A stretch of 64,000 bases of DNA from Plumapathes pennacea (Eukaryota > Cnidaria > Anthozoa > Antipatharia > Myriopathidae), in contig OZ038470.1 of assembly GCA_964036295.1 (NCBI GenBank), positions 16,436,436 to 16,500,435 of the forward strand, read 5' to 3'. The translations under genes were made by a program, and so were the position numbers. A model generated the notes under the pieces. It had not been told where the DNA came from. It made no database searches and saw only the letters and a program-made list of their open reading frames with translations. This document shows positions 1-12,279 of the stretch, in pieces; position 1 is the first letter of the stretch, and every line of letters starts with the position of its first letter.

Positions 1-122
1 CCAATCTCCCAATACTATACTTGTCATATACATCAATATAGTTCTCCAAATGGTTTGAGATATTTCTGGTAATGAGCTGAAAGAGAAAATAGAAGTTTAT
101 GAGCTTTTAAATCTCTTCACAG

Positions 123-3100
123 GAACACCTCAACTTTGTTTGTGACGATGAGAAACTGGGACCACTTGTGCTGTCCATAAAACAAGAAACTGAAAATGTA
201 GACAGCTACGATTCACAAGGATTCATACGGGTCATTCTGAGGTACAGTGTATTGATATATATGCCAAAGTTTTGCTGATGTGTACAGCATGTGTATTCTG
301 AAGAGCTTGAAAACAACTTTAATAGCTTAATGTCTATTTTCTCATTGATTTCATGAATTAGAACCAATGAAAAGACTTTGGCAGACCTCCTCCCAATAGA
401 AAACCTATCAGAGCATAGAGGACCAAGGGAAATTTGCAAGGTTTGGGATTCCCGTCTTTTTTTTTTTTTTTTTTTTTTTTTGCTACTAACTGTAAATGCA
501 CATCTAATAGATAAGACCTTTCAGTGATGCACATGCAAGCCCACATACAGGGCCTAATTCTGCCAACCAGCCATGAACAGAATGAAGTACAGTATGAGTA
601 TTGTCAGGAGAACTGACAGTCAAACTTGAACCCAAGCAAGACATCACCTGCAATTTTCTCCATAAGGAGAAGTTTACACACTTGGGGTTCATGAATTCAC
701 AGAAATGAACACACTTTTTGACATAATTATCTGGTGTTTTAGTATTTACTGGGTGACGATGCTGAACAAGTGGATCAGTTCCAGGTTGTCGCTCATCCCA
801 AGGTACGACGAGTCCTTTGACAGTCTGAAGATATACATGTACTTAGTGTAGTGCTGCATTTACTTCTTTTTTCTTTTGTTTACTCTAATATACCTTTTTA
901 ATTTGCTGTAACTTTTGATTTAAATTAATTTTGCAGTTACAATATTTTTAACTTTGCAAGATTTTACCAAGCTTTAATTAAACACGTGTTATTAAATAGT
1001 CTACATTTCTAAACACTTCTCAGTAGAAGGCACATTGAGCATGTTCAATTTAATCGTATTTTCAGGCTTCAGAATTGATCGTCAAGTACGACGAGCATAG
1101 TCTGGTGAACGCGTTCAAGTTTGGTGTTATTTATCAGAAAGTCGGACAGGTATGTAAAATAGACATATTCCTTTTTTTTCGTGTTTGATGCCGTCAGTAT
1201 TTCTTGCATTTTATAATTCTTGTGTTAGATGACGTCAGAAGTCACATGACCCCTGACGTCACTTGCAGGAGCTCAAGAAATAGAGAATTACTTCACTACT
1301 TCATGCAAGCATCGTTTTGTCTCGCAGACAACCGAAGAAGAATACTTTTGTAACAAATCACATAGCCCGGCAATGGACGAGTTTCTAGACCTTCTTGGAA
1401 CGCCAATTGACTTGCAAGACTTCAAAGGGTTAGTGGTGAAACAATAAGTAGCTAATCAGCAACTGGAAGGAAGACACGTACCCTCTGATTGGCCAATCGT
1501 GATTAGTTGTTTTCTTGCGCTTGATTGGCCGAGAGTACACATGCTCAGCTCTGATTGGTTGCAACATTGTGTAAAACTGTCCGTGAAAACTTGGTTTTGA
1601 TTTTTACCTTTATTTTTCTGCAGATTTAATGGAGGTCTGGATGTGAAATACGGACAAACGGGGGACACGTCAATTCACACCGTCTTCAGAGATAAGTGAG
1701 TGATCTCTCTGGCAAATCTCTCAAAAGTAATCTTCGAGTCAGAAAAGTTGTTCCTGACAATTGAGGTTTATTCTAGTCTGAATTGCTTCTTGTTTTTTAA
1801 CCCACAGGGAGATTATGTTTCACGTTTCTACGTTGTTGCCCTACAGTAATGGCGACATGCAACAGGTACCACAAGTTCCTCTGTTTATATTAAACTTTAG
1901 GCTTCATTTGACAGTTTAAAAGTTGAAGTTTTCTGATTGTTACTTGGGTTTAAAGCTGGATTCCTATTCCTTGTAGGTACAGAGGAAGAGACATATTGGA
2001 AATGACATTGTGGCAATCGTCTTTCAAGTAAGTCCCTGTTTGCACATGGGAGGCAAGCGGGCGGATGAATGGAAAGTGGGAGGGCTGAATAGGAAAAATA
2101 TGTAGGGATGGAAAAGAATGCGAAATGAGAGTTGGAACACGCAGCTGTACAGTGAAGAGGAAGAGAGATAGAAGAAATAAGATTTAAAAGGGAGTCTGCT
2201 TGTTTCATAATGTCCTTGTGTCTTTATTGCAGGAGGAGAACACGCCATTCTCGCCGATCTCCATCCGGTCTCATTTTCTTCACGCCTATATCGTGGTTCA
2301 AGTAGAAAATCCCAATACCAGCTACACAACTTACAAGGTTTGTCTGTCTGTCTGTCTGTCTGGTCTGTTTGTTTGTTTGTTTGTTTGTTTGTATCTCTGG
2401 CTGGCTTCCTAGATAGTTTTGCTGTTGTTTTCTGTGAGTCTGTTGTGGATGTGCGCACGATCTGGTTTTGAACTCAAATTAGCGAACCCCATTTCAACAC
2501 GGTCCTTTCACTGCCAGGTCTGTGTCACAGCCCGAGAAGATGTCCCTCAGTTTGGACCCAAACTGCCCAACCCGGCTATATTCAGAAAGGTATGGACCGA
2601 CGTGCTGACTAACTGATCACTTCCCGCGCCTTCAGATTTAGAATTGTCTCAGTAGTTCATATAGAAGGGTCCGTGGAATGCTGGTCCTTGTGGGAACTAG
2701 TTTTAATTTACGGCGGTGCAGCGTAAGGTTGATGTGGGTTTGATATAACGAAGGGCTAACGCTCGAGACTTTAGTCAACACTTACGTCATTTAACATATC
2801 CACAGCAAGCTAAAGTTGAAACACTACGTTAACGTTAAATGTAGATGAGATTGTTCAAGATTCTCCCTTTTATAAAGCTCGTGCACGAAAAATGTTTGCA
2901 TGGAACCTTCTTTCCTCACTGGTATTTCACCGGTCGAACATCTGAACACGAGCTTCTGATTTGAGAGAACGGGCAACTTCAACTCTAAATAAAGTTATTT
3001 ATTTTATTGATCTGTCTTCTCAGGGTCGTGAATTCCGAGAGTTTCTCTTGACAAAGCTGATCAATGCGGAACTAGCGGCCTACAGCAGCACAGAATTCGC

Positions 3101-5233
3101 CAAGCTGGCGGTAAGTGAAGTTCAGGGTATCACTTTGTGAAGTGAAGTATCGCGAAATCCAAATTAGTTAAAATCAATTTTTTTTTTTTTTCCTGCTGAT
3201 TGCTAACACAATATATTATTAAAGTAAAACAGTTTCGTTTGTTTGCAGGACCGTACTCGTTCTTCTTTACTGCGTGGTCTGACTGATGACTTGATTGAGA
3301 AAAACGCTCTTATACTCGACAGTGGTACAGAAGAGGTATCACACTGGTTTCTGTTCGTCTTCCTCTGTGTGCTGTGTGCTGTGTGCTGTGTCCTTGTTTC
3401 TGTTTTGTTTCTGGCTATGTCTCGTTTGGTCGATTTTTTTGTTTTTCGGTATTTTGTTGTTTCCGTCTGTAAGATTCGTTGCTGAGCTTCTTATCAACCT
3501 GTGCCTTCGTGTGATCATTTCTCAGACAGTTCCCCAGAAGAGAATCTTGTCATCCATCAGGAGAGCGATTAAGGGCCGGAGCCCGATCGGCAGGGCAATG
3601 TCCATGCGGGAGAATCGCGGCTCGGTTCCCCTTGACGCTGAAACGGACTCTGACGAGCTTTCCAAAGCTTGGGGCAAGAAGGTGAGAGGGTAGGGGTCAA
3701 AGAGCGACCACGTACATCGTGTATACACGCACATCAACTCGCACTCGCACACGCGCGCTTGAAGTTTTACTTTGCACACGCGCAATGCACACAGGTGCAG
3801 GCTAACAGTGTATTATCTTGTGTCAATGTGACGTTTGTTTCGTTTTGTAGCTGAAGGAGAGAAGACGCTCGGCCCAAGGGTTCTTCCCCATCAGGAAAAG
3901 CACGAAGATTCAGAAAAAGTAAGCACAACTATTACTCTTTGCAACTTATCACTCCCAAGGGTGATCAATTTTTGTCTCTTTTCAGTCTCTCACCAGATAT
4001 ATATAGTATGGAGAACTTGGCGTTTGATTGTTTATATGACAGCCGATTGAACTATCAATTCTCCCTACATCACTCATACATTTTCTTCTTAAAAGGTTAG
4101 GAGAGTTTTATTATGAGCTTGACAGTGAAAGGGAGAGTGCCACGCCTGACTCCTTTTGTATCTCGTATTACTTTACAGAGAACAAGGACGCAGTAAAAGT
4201 ATGGAATCCCTCGCCGACAGTGACGGTGAACAGGGCAAGAAGACCGCGGTGTTTTACGACAGCGCGCCCGCATCACCGAAGAAAAATATCCAACGTTCTC
4301 AGACTCCAGATTTGAGCAGAAACAGGAAAGGGCGCCTAGCTGAAAACACGTTAAAGCATTCTCCGTCCGCGCCTGATGGTTTTCGGCAGACCGCTGACTC
4401 ACCTTTATCTCGCTCGCCACTGTCTGGGCCTCGAGACAGCTCTCTGTCACGTGTTTCATATGAGGGTAGTTCCAAAACAGACCATCAAGTCCGTTATATG
4501 GGCGGCTATGGATCTATGAGAATGCCCAGCGGAGACCAACAACCCGAACCCGAGCCACGCGCTACCGAACTAAGTCCGGTACGGCTTCTTCCTCTCGAGC
4601 ACTCTCCGACGCTTCCCCGAAGGCGTGCCGAACCTCGTTCCCGACGACGAGACACAGCGCCAATGTATGCCGACTCGCCCGAGAGCGATATCGCACATTC
4701 GGGTTTCTTTGCCAACCAATCTACGCCCGCGTATTCTCCTAATTCGTCTCCAAGTTTGCGGAGGAAAGCAAATGAGCTTCTTAACGGCAATTCGTTGTTG
4801 TATTCACAACCAGGCGACTTGAAACCGGAGCTACAACCAAAACAACAAAAGAAAACTGCCGTCGTGTCGCCACTGTTGGATATTAGTGAGCCCAGGCCCA
4901 GCTCGGTCCCTCCTGACCTCTTGATGTTTGACCCGACAGACCCTGAGTCCCAGAGATTTGAGCAGGTGAAACAAAGTGTAAGATGTGAGGGGGTGGGTGG
5001 AAGTTTACATCAGAGGCGATTTGGAGTGGTGGGTGGGGTTGTGATTTGTACTTAGATCAGCTAAGGTCCTTTATGTTGTCGATTTCCGTGCCCTCCCAGG
5101 TATTCCAAGAGAGATCTCCATCAATTTCTATGAAGTCTGTATCTGAAGCGGGAAGCCTTCCCTCTTTGGACGACGGTCACGTGACAGGTAAGCCAGTCTT
5201 GTTATCGAAGAAGCAGAACTCGTTGTTTGTACT

Positions 5234-5270
<37 letters not shown>

Positions 5271-6324
5271 GTTGTTGCCAGTTTGGTTTTGTTTTATTGT
5301 GTTTTGTGTTTTTGTGTGTTTGTGGTTGTGGTTGTAGTTGTTTAGTTTTGTTGTCTTGGTAGTGTTTGATTTATTGTTTTCAGGTTCCTTGTTTCCTGTT
5401 GTGGTGGTTTTCTACAATATTAGAAGTATTCACTTGTTTCCTTCCACGAAGGAATGATCTATAGTACGCTTCTCGTCCAATCATTTGTTACTTTTGTTAA
5501 TGTTTCCTCAGAATCCCTCTACAGACAGCTCGAGGCGTTGAAGAATGAAGTTAGCAAAGTGAAATGCGAGAAGCTTGATCTGGCGCGACAGAATGTGGTG
5601 AGTAGAAACTCTCCATTGTTGTTGAAAATTGTTGTTCTGTATTGTTTCCGTGGCTGTGTGCTTGCATTTATTTCGTCCATATATTTCGTGTATTTATGTC
5701 CAGTGTTCCTTCCCAGTCTTCTCTGCCTTGTCCTGCCTGACCATTCCCATCTCGTCCCTCCCCTCCCTCTCATTGTCCCCTGCTTTCTTTTCACTCTCTT
5801 GGCCTTTCTTTCCCTCTCCTCCCGTCTCCTTTTCTGTCTTGTCCCCTCTCTTTTCTCCAAATACAACTAACCAAGTTGCCGGGTGATTTTAACTGACTAA
5901 TCACTTGTGTTTGTCACTGTAGCTTCTTCAGCGAGAAAACAGAAGCTTGAAGGACCGAGCTCATCAGCAAACCGCTGACCTTTACGAAGCCCGCTGTGAA
6001 ATCGCACGCCTCCGTTCCCTACTCCCCTGCGAAAACGTTACATTCCACGACATCCGGGACACTAGCCCTCCTGAAAGATCACGTGAACTACCGCGTGACC
6101 TGGCTTTAACCAGAGAAAAACAAAAGAGTACTTCTCCCCAGGAAATCCGTGAAAGCCACTTATCTAAAGAAAGACGTGGCAACATGTCCCCCCGGGGATC
6201 GCCTAGAATGTCTCCCCGGATGCCGCACCGCGATAAACACGACTCTTCCAATCTTAGAGACAGACGCAACACGCCACCCCCACCGGAGTCCTCTGGGGTC
6301 TTTAGTCGTCTCACAAGATTATAG
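123..6324 (+). CDS. RAP1GAP: Rap1 GTPase-activating protein, 3' part (18 exons, 5' end outside window)
   Basis: Exons read in one continuous phase: 123-241, 362-440, 743-802, 1066-1149, 1328-1428, 1624-1695, 1808-1865, 1977-2027, 2233-2337, 2518-2589, 3024-3110, 3249-3335, 3526-3681, 3851-3918, 4179-4965, 5100-5187, 5512-5597, 5923-6324. They give 853 residues ending in TAG. All introns are GT-AG. The first ~320 residues form a RapGAP domain. They include FKFGVIYQK, GGLDVKYGQTGD, EIMFHVSTLLPY and RKRHIGNDIVAIVF, the helix that in Rap1GAP carries the catalytic asparagine 'thumb', then FLHAYIVVQ. The protein should stimulate GTP hydrolysis on Rap1 in the cytosol. The middle (~residues 330-660) is Ser/Pro/Arg-rich and probably disordered. 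The last two exons encode a leucine-rich coiled coil (from SLYRQLEALKNEVSKVK to CEIARLRSLL) and a basic Pro/Ser tail. No PDZ domain lies between GAP domain and tail, which argues against SIPA1/SIPA1L. The N-terminus, where a GoLoco motif would be, is outside the window. Confidence 0.88.
2338..2394. repeat. (GTCT)n-(GTTT)n microsatellite in a RAP1GAP intron
   Basis: Directly after the exon ending at 2337 the intron begins with GTCT repeats that turn into GTTT repeats. It is a simple-sequence tract with no coding value. Confidence 0.9.
3940..4133 (+). mobile_element. MITE-like dispersed repeat, copy 1 (in RAP1GAP intron)
   Basis: An approximately 194-bp non-coding element starts near ATCACTCCCAAGGGTGATCAA and ends near GAGCTTGACAGTGAAAGGG. 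Its ends are imperfect inverted repeats. A second copy with the same order of blocks lies at 46666-46873 and a diverged one near 33480-33625. It sits wholly inside the intron between exons 3851-3918 and 4179-4965. Confidence 0.6.
5236..5272. repeat. (TTG)n microsatellite in a RAP1GAP intron
   Basis: About eleven TTG triplets in a row, followed by more GT-rich sequence to about 5345, all inside the intron after exon 5100-5187. Confidence 0.9.
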
Positions 6325-8650
6325 TGATTGTATCATCACGTCACGTTCCTGGTGGGGGTAGTGCGAGGTTTATTATTTTGTACCGAGGCTTTTTCACTTT
6401 TCCAGTTACCGTTTACAAAGAATATAATTTTAAAAGTAGTTAAGTAAAAATATGGCAGAACAAACCTGATCAGGTGGTTTGGGGAAAGTAAGCGTAAATA
6501 TTACAATAGTTTCAAGTCTCAATAGAAGCAGCTGCCAAATCACAAGGCCCAGAGGAGTTGGCTTGCTTGCCATTATTTAAAACCCTGTATATTGACTTAC
6601 ATGAAGGATACCGCAAGGATGTAAGTCAACATATAGGGTTTTACATAATGACAATAATAAAAACAAGCAAACTCCTCTGGGCCTGTGGCCAAACCTCTCC
6701 TTACCGCATTTCTAGTAGCTGCTTATAAAATGTTTGGAGATTAACTTTGATCATAATAAGAGGGTTTGCAGGACAAAGTGAGGCAGTGCCATTGTCATAC
6801 CTTAAGTAAAATAATTTCTATCGTTTTGCTAATATATGCTAACTTTGTCTATTATTTTAATGTAAATAGGCACAGAATCATAATGAAACAGAGGAAATAC
6901 TTTTTAATAAGACCTTATTTATTTCCCTGAGAGTTTAGAATCGTTTGTCCGAATTTGGTGACTGTTTTCATGTATGATTTTTTAAGTCCGAATTTTTACT
7001 TTTACAGATTCACCAAATTAAATCGATTAGGTCGTTATTTTTTTGCTATAATCTTATAATAATTATAAGATTATTTTGAAGAATATAATTGCTGGATATT
7101 TTTTAATAATATAATTGCTGGATACATTTTTTTTATTTCGTTAAGTAGCCTATCCTTTTTTACCTCAGCTTTCGTTTTGTCGTACGTTGTATTATTAGCC
7201 TGCAGCCAGTTTTGATGACTAGACAAAATAGTGCGACACATTAGACAGCTTGGGTTGTTCGAGTTCTCTGTAAAGACATTGATATGAATATATAAACGAA
7301 TAGACGTTATAGTTCAGATTTATGCCACTTGTCCCTCGTGTACGTTCGTTCATATGATCGAATCATGCAGAACAACAGAAAAGAAGCAGTTATGAAGCTG
7401 TTCAGTTATCGTACTGCACGATTTGATCTATAGTCCACACTTTCACCAGCTTTGATCGCGTTCAAATGAGCCTGTTGTTTTTTTCGGTGTCGCTGTGGGT
7501 TGTCGCAGGATTCGGTAAATTTAAACTACAATTTTTATCGAGGTATCGCGAGGATCAGTACTATTTTTACTTCTATTCGCTGTCATTCGACAAGACCAAG
7601 TTGAATTGCTCTATTTATACTTCGACCGTCACGCAGGCGCAATGATTGTCAGCGGAAGCGCCTCCCGCCTCCCGCACCCTGCATTTTCACGTGCGCACGT
7701 GAGTCGACCGAGCGGAGTATTGTTTACTCAAACTGGAGCTCGAAGCAAATCGCTTCTGCTGTTTTCTAATAACGGTTCTTCTCCGAGTAAGAGAGAAGTC
7801 TGATGGAAACAAAACAGTCTAGCCGGAAGCTGGTGGCTTTTAATAGTCGAGCATTGGTTGGGATTCTACTTCTTATATGGCGCCGTTCGCGAGACTCGAG
7901 AGAACCACGGGATCTCACGTGTGCAGATGAGTTTCACTGTTTACGATTTTAATTTCTAGAATAACATCACTGTTGAATGAGTTCACTCGACAGTTAGCCG
8001 AATAGTTGCTGCCAAGTTTAATTTTAAATTTAATTGCCTAGCCATCCAGGGTATCTTGGGTTCAGTGCACGAATCTTGATTCGTCTAGTAGCACGTCTCT
8101 AAAAGACGAGTGAGCAGATGGATAATTTGTCCGTAAATTTACATTATGTGGATGTGAAGTTCTGGGAGCAGATACCCAAGCGGAAGTAAAACGGAAGCCA
8201 CTCGGGGTCTGCTGTCAGAGGCGAAAACTGCGGAAATACGCTCTTGACGTCACTTCCGCTGCAGTGATTGACTTTCGTTTTCTGGTATCAAATTTGTCTT
8301 CTAACAAGCTTGGAGGGGCTTCTGCACTCATTATCGAGTCGGCTCCACAGTAACTATCATAATAATAATATAATGATAACAAATCATTATCGAGTTGGCT
8401 TCACAGTAACTATCCAATCAAAGTGATCAAGACTGACTTGCGTTTTTAAAATGTACAGCGGTCGGCAATTATGACGCGCGTGCGTGTCATTGCTTGCGCT
8501 TGATAGATGACATCACAAAGGTTTCCTTCAGCCTAGTCCTCATGATGCATGTTAAAACCAATCATTTACTAAATACGGCTTAACTTGTGAATTACTGGGT
8601 CAAATTGAGTCTTAACTTGGTGCACAGAAAGAGAAAAGGCACATTGGCTC
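6325..8650. other. 3' UTR of RAP1GAP and intergenic DNA up to the F-box gene
   Basis: No coding region that I can support. The stretch holds a long imperfect hairpin (6537-6695), a short AT palindrome (about 7052-7076), a doubled block containing ATAATTGCTGGATA (about 7085-7125) and a 30-bp imperfect direct repeat just upstream of the F-box gene (8329-8358 and 8385-8414, containing CATTATCGAGT and CACAGTAACTATC). Confidence 0.7.
6537..6695. repeat. Long imperfect inverted repeat (fold-back)
   Basis: Left arm begins CACAAGGCCCAGAGGAGTT and continues through GTATATTGACTTACAT. The right arm is its reverse complement with small gaps, from ATGTAAGTCAACATATAGGG to ACTCCTCTGGGCCTGTG. Arms are about 60-70 nt around a loop of about 15 nt. 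It lies 0.2 kb after the RAP1GAP stop codon, so it could be transcribed in the 3' UTR or be a solitary fold-back transposon. Confidence 0.75.
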
Positions 8651-10229
8651 ATGGCTGCTGATATTCTTCCGGACGATGTTCTCCTGGGAATCCTTAACAA
8701 CTTGGATATCAAGTCGAAAGTCGCAGCTTCAATGGTTTGCACTTCATGGCGGCGGGTGTCACGTGATAGCTCCCTTTGGACTTGCCTCGATTTGGCGCCA
8801 TACCACAAGTCACTGTACGAGCCCACACTCTTCCGAATTCTCTCCACTTTCTTTGTGCCGCTGGGCAGACGTTTGTCGTTGAATAAATGCATCGTAACGG
8901 CTGAAGTCCTGAGGCTGCTTGTGACGCAATGTCCTAAACTTCACACGCTTAGCCTGGTCAACTGTAAATTTCCGGTCGTCGGGACACCCGAGGCCTGGGA
9001 AGAGATGCGCAGTTTGAGAGTGCTTGACTTGCGACGTTCCTGTGGTTATTCGGCAGAACTACAGCACATCTTGACGAGTTCATCACAGTTGGAGTGTGTA
9101 GGTGGGTTTGAAACCTATTCATGGGGGGTGAGGTGGGGAGGATAATGCGCCACCAGCTCTTCTTATTTTCAAGTCTGCATGTGGCCCATAGTTGTTAGTT
9201 CAGCTCTGCCTTTTTACGTGTAGTTGTGTCAAGAACATTCTCGATCTTCAGTTGTTGCTATGGCTACTGACTGATTCCTTTTCGTTTCCAGCTCTCGACT
9301 CCCGTGTCGGTCCTCGTATCAGCTTGAACGTCCTCTACAACAAGTCGAGGCTGCGTGTTCTTGAGTGTCGTGACAGTGAGTGGATCGATGACAGCACGAT
9401 TCAGACCGTCGCCAAACTTTGTCCACTCCTGGAGTCGTTATCCGTGGCTAGCTGCAAGAAAGTGCAAGGAAATTCGTTGCAGACTTTGTTGATGTCTTGT
9501 TTGAACCTTAATACTTTAGTCCTAGCGAGTACTTCTTTAAAGGACCGCGCTGCGATTGACACTGATTGGCAGCTGTCAATCATAAACGAGTTGGACGTTA
9601 TGAACTGTCATGAACTCATGGCCAGCGGTCTCTCAGCCATGCTGCTGCATCTAACGCACCTGCGCTATTTGAAGTGTGCGCTGACCGACGACAATCTCAG
9701 AGTGTTGCATCCACGTGGGGAACAAAAGCTTGAAGTGCTTCAGCTAAACAGACAATATCCAATCACCTTGCAGTATGTGAGTCGTTGGCTTTCAATTTGC
9801 CCTAAATTGAGTTGTTTGGATGTTTCCTCGATTCCGCTCAACTCGGAACATTTTGAGACGTTTCTTCCCAGTATGCCTCGCCTCGGCACGCTGAATTTCG
9901 CGGGATATAAAGTCCTGGGCCTCGAAGACATAATTTACTTGCTTGCAAAGCATTGCTTGAACCTCCAATCCGTCTCCATAAATTTTTATCACTCTTCTAA
10001 CGACACAGATATCAAACAAGCCTTTGTAGTCCTCATTCAGCGATGTAGAAGACTTAGAAATATTGCCCTCAGTGGATTATATGTGACGGATCTTGTCGCC
10101 GAAGTTTGCTCTCTCGCGAGGTTTTCTTGCCGTCGGACGGATGTTGAAATTCGCGAAAATGATCACTTCGTCCTTCCTCGGCCACGCCTGAGCATAGAAA
10201 ACATGGTACAAATATCAGAGACTGCTTGA
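8651..10229 (+). CDS. F-box/leucine-rich-repeat protein
   Basis: Two exons, 8651-9101 and 9292-10229, joined at phase 1 (donor GTGGGT, acceptor TTTCCAG) give 462 residues. Residues ~4-45 form an F-box: ILPDDVLLGILNNLDIKSK, then VCTSWRRVSRDSSLW. The rest is a run of degenerate leucine-rich repeats, for example LRVLECRDSEWIDDSTIQTV, LLESLSVASCKKVQGNSLQ and LNTLVLAST. In this family the F-box binds SKP1 of an SCF ubiquitin ligase and the repeats recruit the substrate. The ATG at 8651 is chosen because the F-box begins three residues later. I cannot assign it to a named FBXL orthologue. Confidence 0.85.
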
Positions 10230-12279
10230 GTTGCTGATTCTGTGAGTCTGACTCTTGCCCGAAAAATTTCTGTTTTACGCGCTTTCTTAGAGTCTATACC
10301 ATAGTGTTTTATGATTAGGTCCTTACCAGTTTAATTCTTGCCAAGTGTGTTAATCTGTTATATTTTAATCGAGGAAAAGTTAAGTTGAGATGCTATGATA
10401 TGATATTGTAATACAAAAGTAAATTTATCTCGTTATTGTCACAGCCAGGTCATTTTGTATGCTACATTTTTATGCCCGGGAAGTGTCCACTTAGGAAAGT
10501 ATCCGCGAGAGAGCTTCGACTGCACTATAAATTGAGCTCCATAAATCCTATAGTTCAGAGAGTTCTTCATAGTGGAACCTTGTCAGTTTAGACAACTTGA
10601 TGCAACACATGTATAGAAACAGGGAGAGGGTGTGGGGGTGTTTGGGAAGAGAGAAATGGTCTTTGCCAAGGTGCCAAAAGTCCGTTACAAGGAAAAGAAT
10701 ACTTCTACTAAAATATTCATGATGACAACCTGCAAAACGAACAAGGCGTACCATCATAACAGGAACTAAGAGTTACCGATCCGCATCAAGTAACCGACAG
10801 ATTTTTACTGGAGAAGATCGTCTGAAAATTTTCGCTGATCTTACTTTGATCGAATCCTTGGCAAAGCAAGAAAAGGAGTCTTTTGACAAAGGTAAGAACC
10901 GGAATGTACTCCTATTGTAGGATAACTCTTGGTTTATACTGGGTAACTTTTACATTGCTATAACGGCCACTGACCTACCCGTAGGCGGTCTCAAAATAAG
11001 AAGAAACTCTTCGATAAGGGCAAGCATAACGCGAGTTCACTTAAGAGAAGTGAACCCGTTTTGAGTTGAACGGATCATTGTGTCAGGACTTACGAACTTT
11101 CAACTGGTAACAGCAAAACAAATTATCAACACTAAAAAAAAAAGATGTATTTGCTTTATGGGCATTTTATTTTTCTTCGTTAGAGCATCGGAGATGGTTC
11201 CGAGATAGCGTACTAATTAAAAGACGCAATATACGAAACGAAATCCACGGAGGACGAAAATCAAATAAATTAGAATCCAGTTTCCTGCGCAGTTTCCCCA
11301 GTCAAGAATGTCCGTTGTCAGAAATTAACGCGCTATTTACACGCGTAAAAATTAAGCATCACAAGGCATCCAAACTTTCAGAGCCGTGCGGACGAATTTT
11401 CGTCACGGCGCTAGTTCAATCTCTAATTTGTTTCGCGTACGCAGAGCAAAATGCATGCCGGAAACCGGTGGTCTTGCGAAAGGCACAATATTTATCAGTG
11501 TTGTTACAACATTTTCGTGCGGCTTTGCAGTTTTTTTCACCTCTAAACATTTTATCGACAGGTGACTCAGTATTGGTTTACACAAAGCACTTTTGAGATG
11601 CGCGAATCCTGAGCGCCATGTAGGCCTTTTATTGTCGCGTGTAAATTGGGTTGAATGACATAAGGGACATTGATTTCTCTATTACACTCGCTAGAGGTTG
11701 TAATATTATATTGTCAACCTGTGCTGAATTTCAACCGCTAATGCATTACGCAGTGAATCTTTGAAGCACCGTACCCGTTATGAAACGAACCCTTTACGAA
11801 AAGAGCTTTAGTACAAGCGGTAGCATTGGATAACAGGTGGCATCGCTAATTTGTTTATAAAAGCTTGGATTTTTGTTTAAAAATAACAAGCAATTCCTGA
11901 GAGTACCCGAGACTGCGTGTAGACGAATGTATTTTGAATTTACAACGCAAACAGATTATATGGACGGGTTTTGAAACAGGATCTATCGCCACATTTAATC
12001 GCTGTCATGTTATGGGAGGCTTGAAAACGTATCCTTGTAAACTTCGCTAGTAGTAGTGCTTTCCAAGTGAAGCTTATCTATCGCCGCATTCAATTGCTGT
12101 CATGCAAACGGGAGGCCAAACACATCCTTGTAAATAGAGCCTAAAGTTTTGTGCTTTTTATTTCAACTGATTGATTTTGTTTTACTAATACTGGTGTTAA
12201 TGCGTTCCAATTTACAGCAGCTCCTATCTAGCCGGATATTGTTGGTAACTCAAGCTCCTCCTTTGCTGTTCTCTTCTTT
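10230..12279. other. Intergenic region without a supported gene
   Basis: I see only short random open frames. Notable sequence: a short perfect stem GTTCACTT-AAGAG-AAGTGAAC near 11036-11056, and two diverged direct copies about 99 bp apart (11979-12045 and 12078-12140) sharing CTATCGCC, GCTGTCATG, GGGAGGC and ATCCTTGTAAA. Confidence 0.6.
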
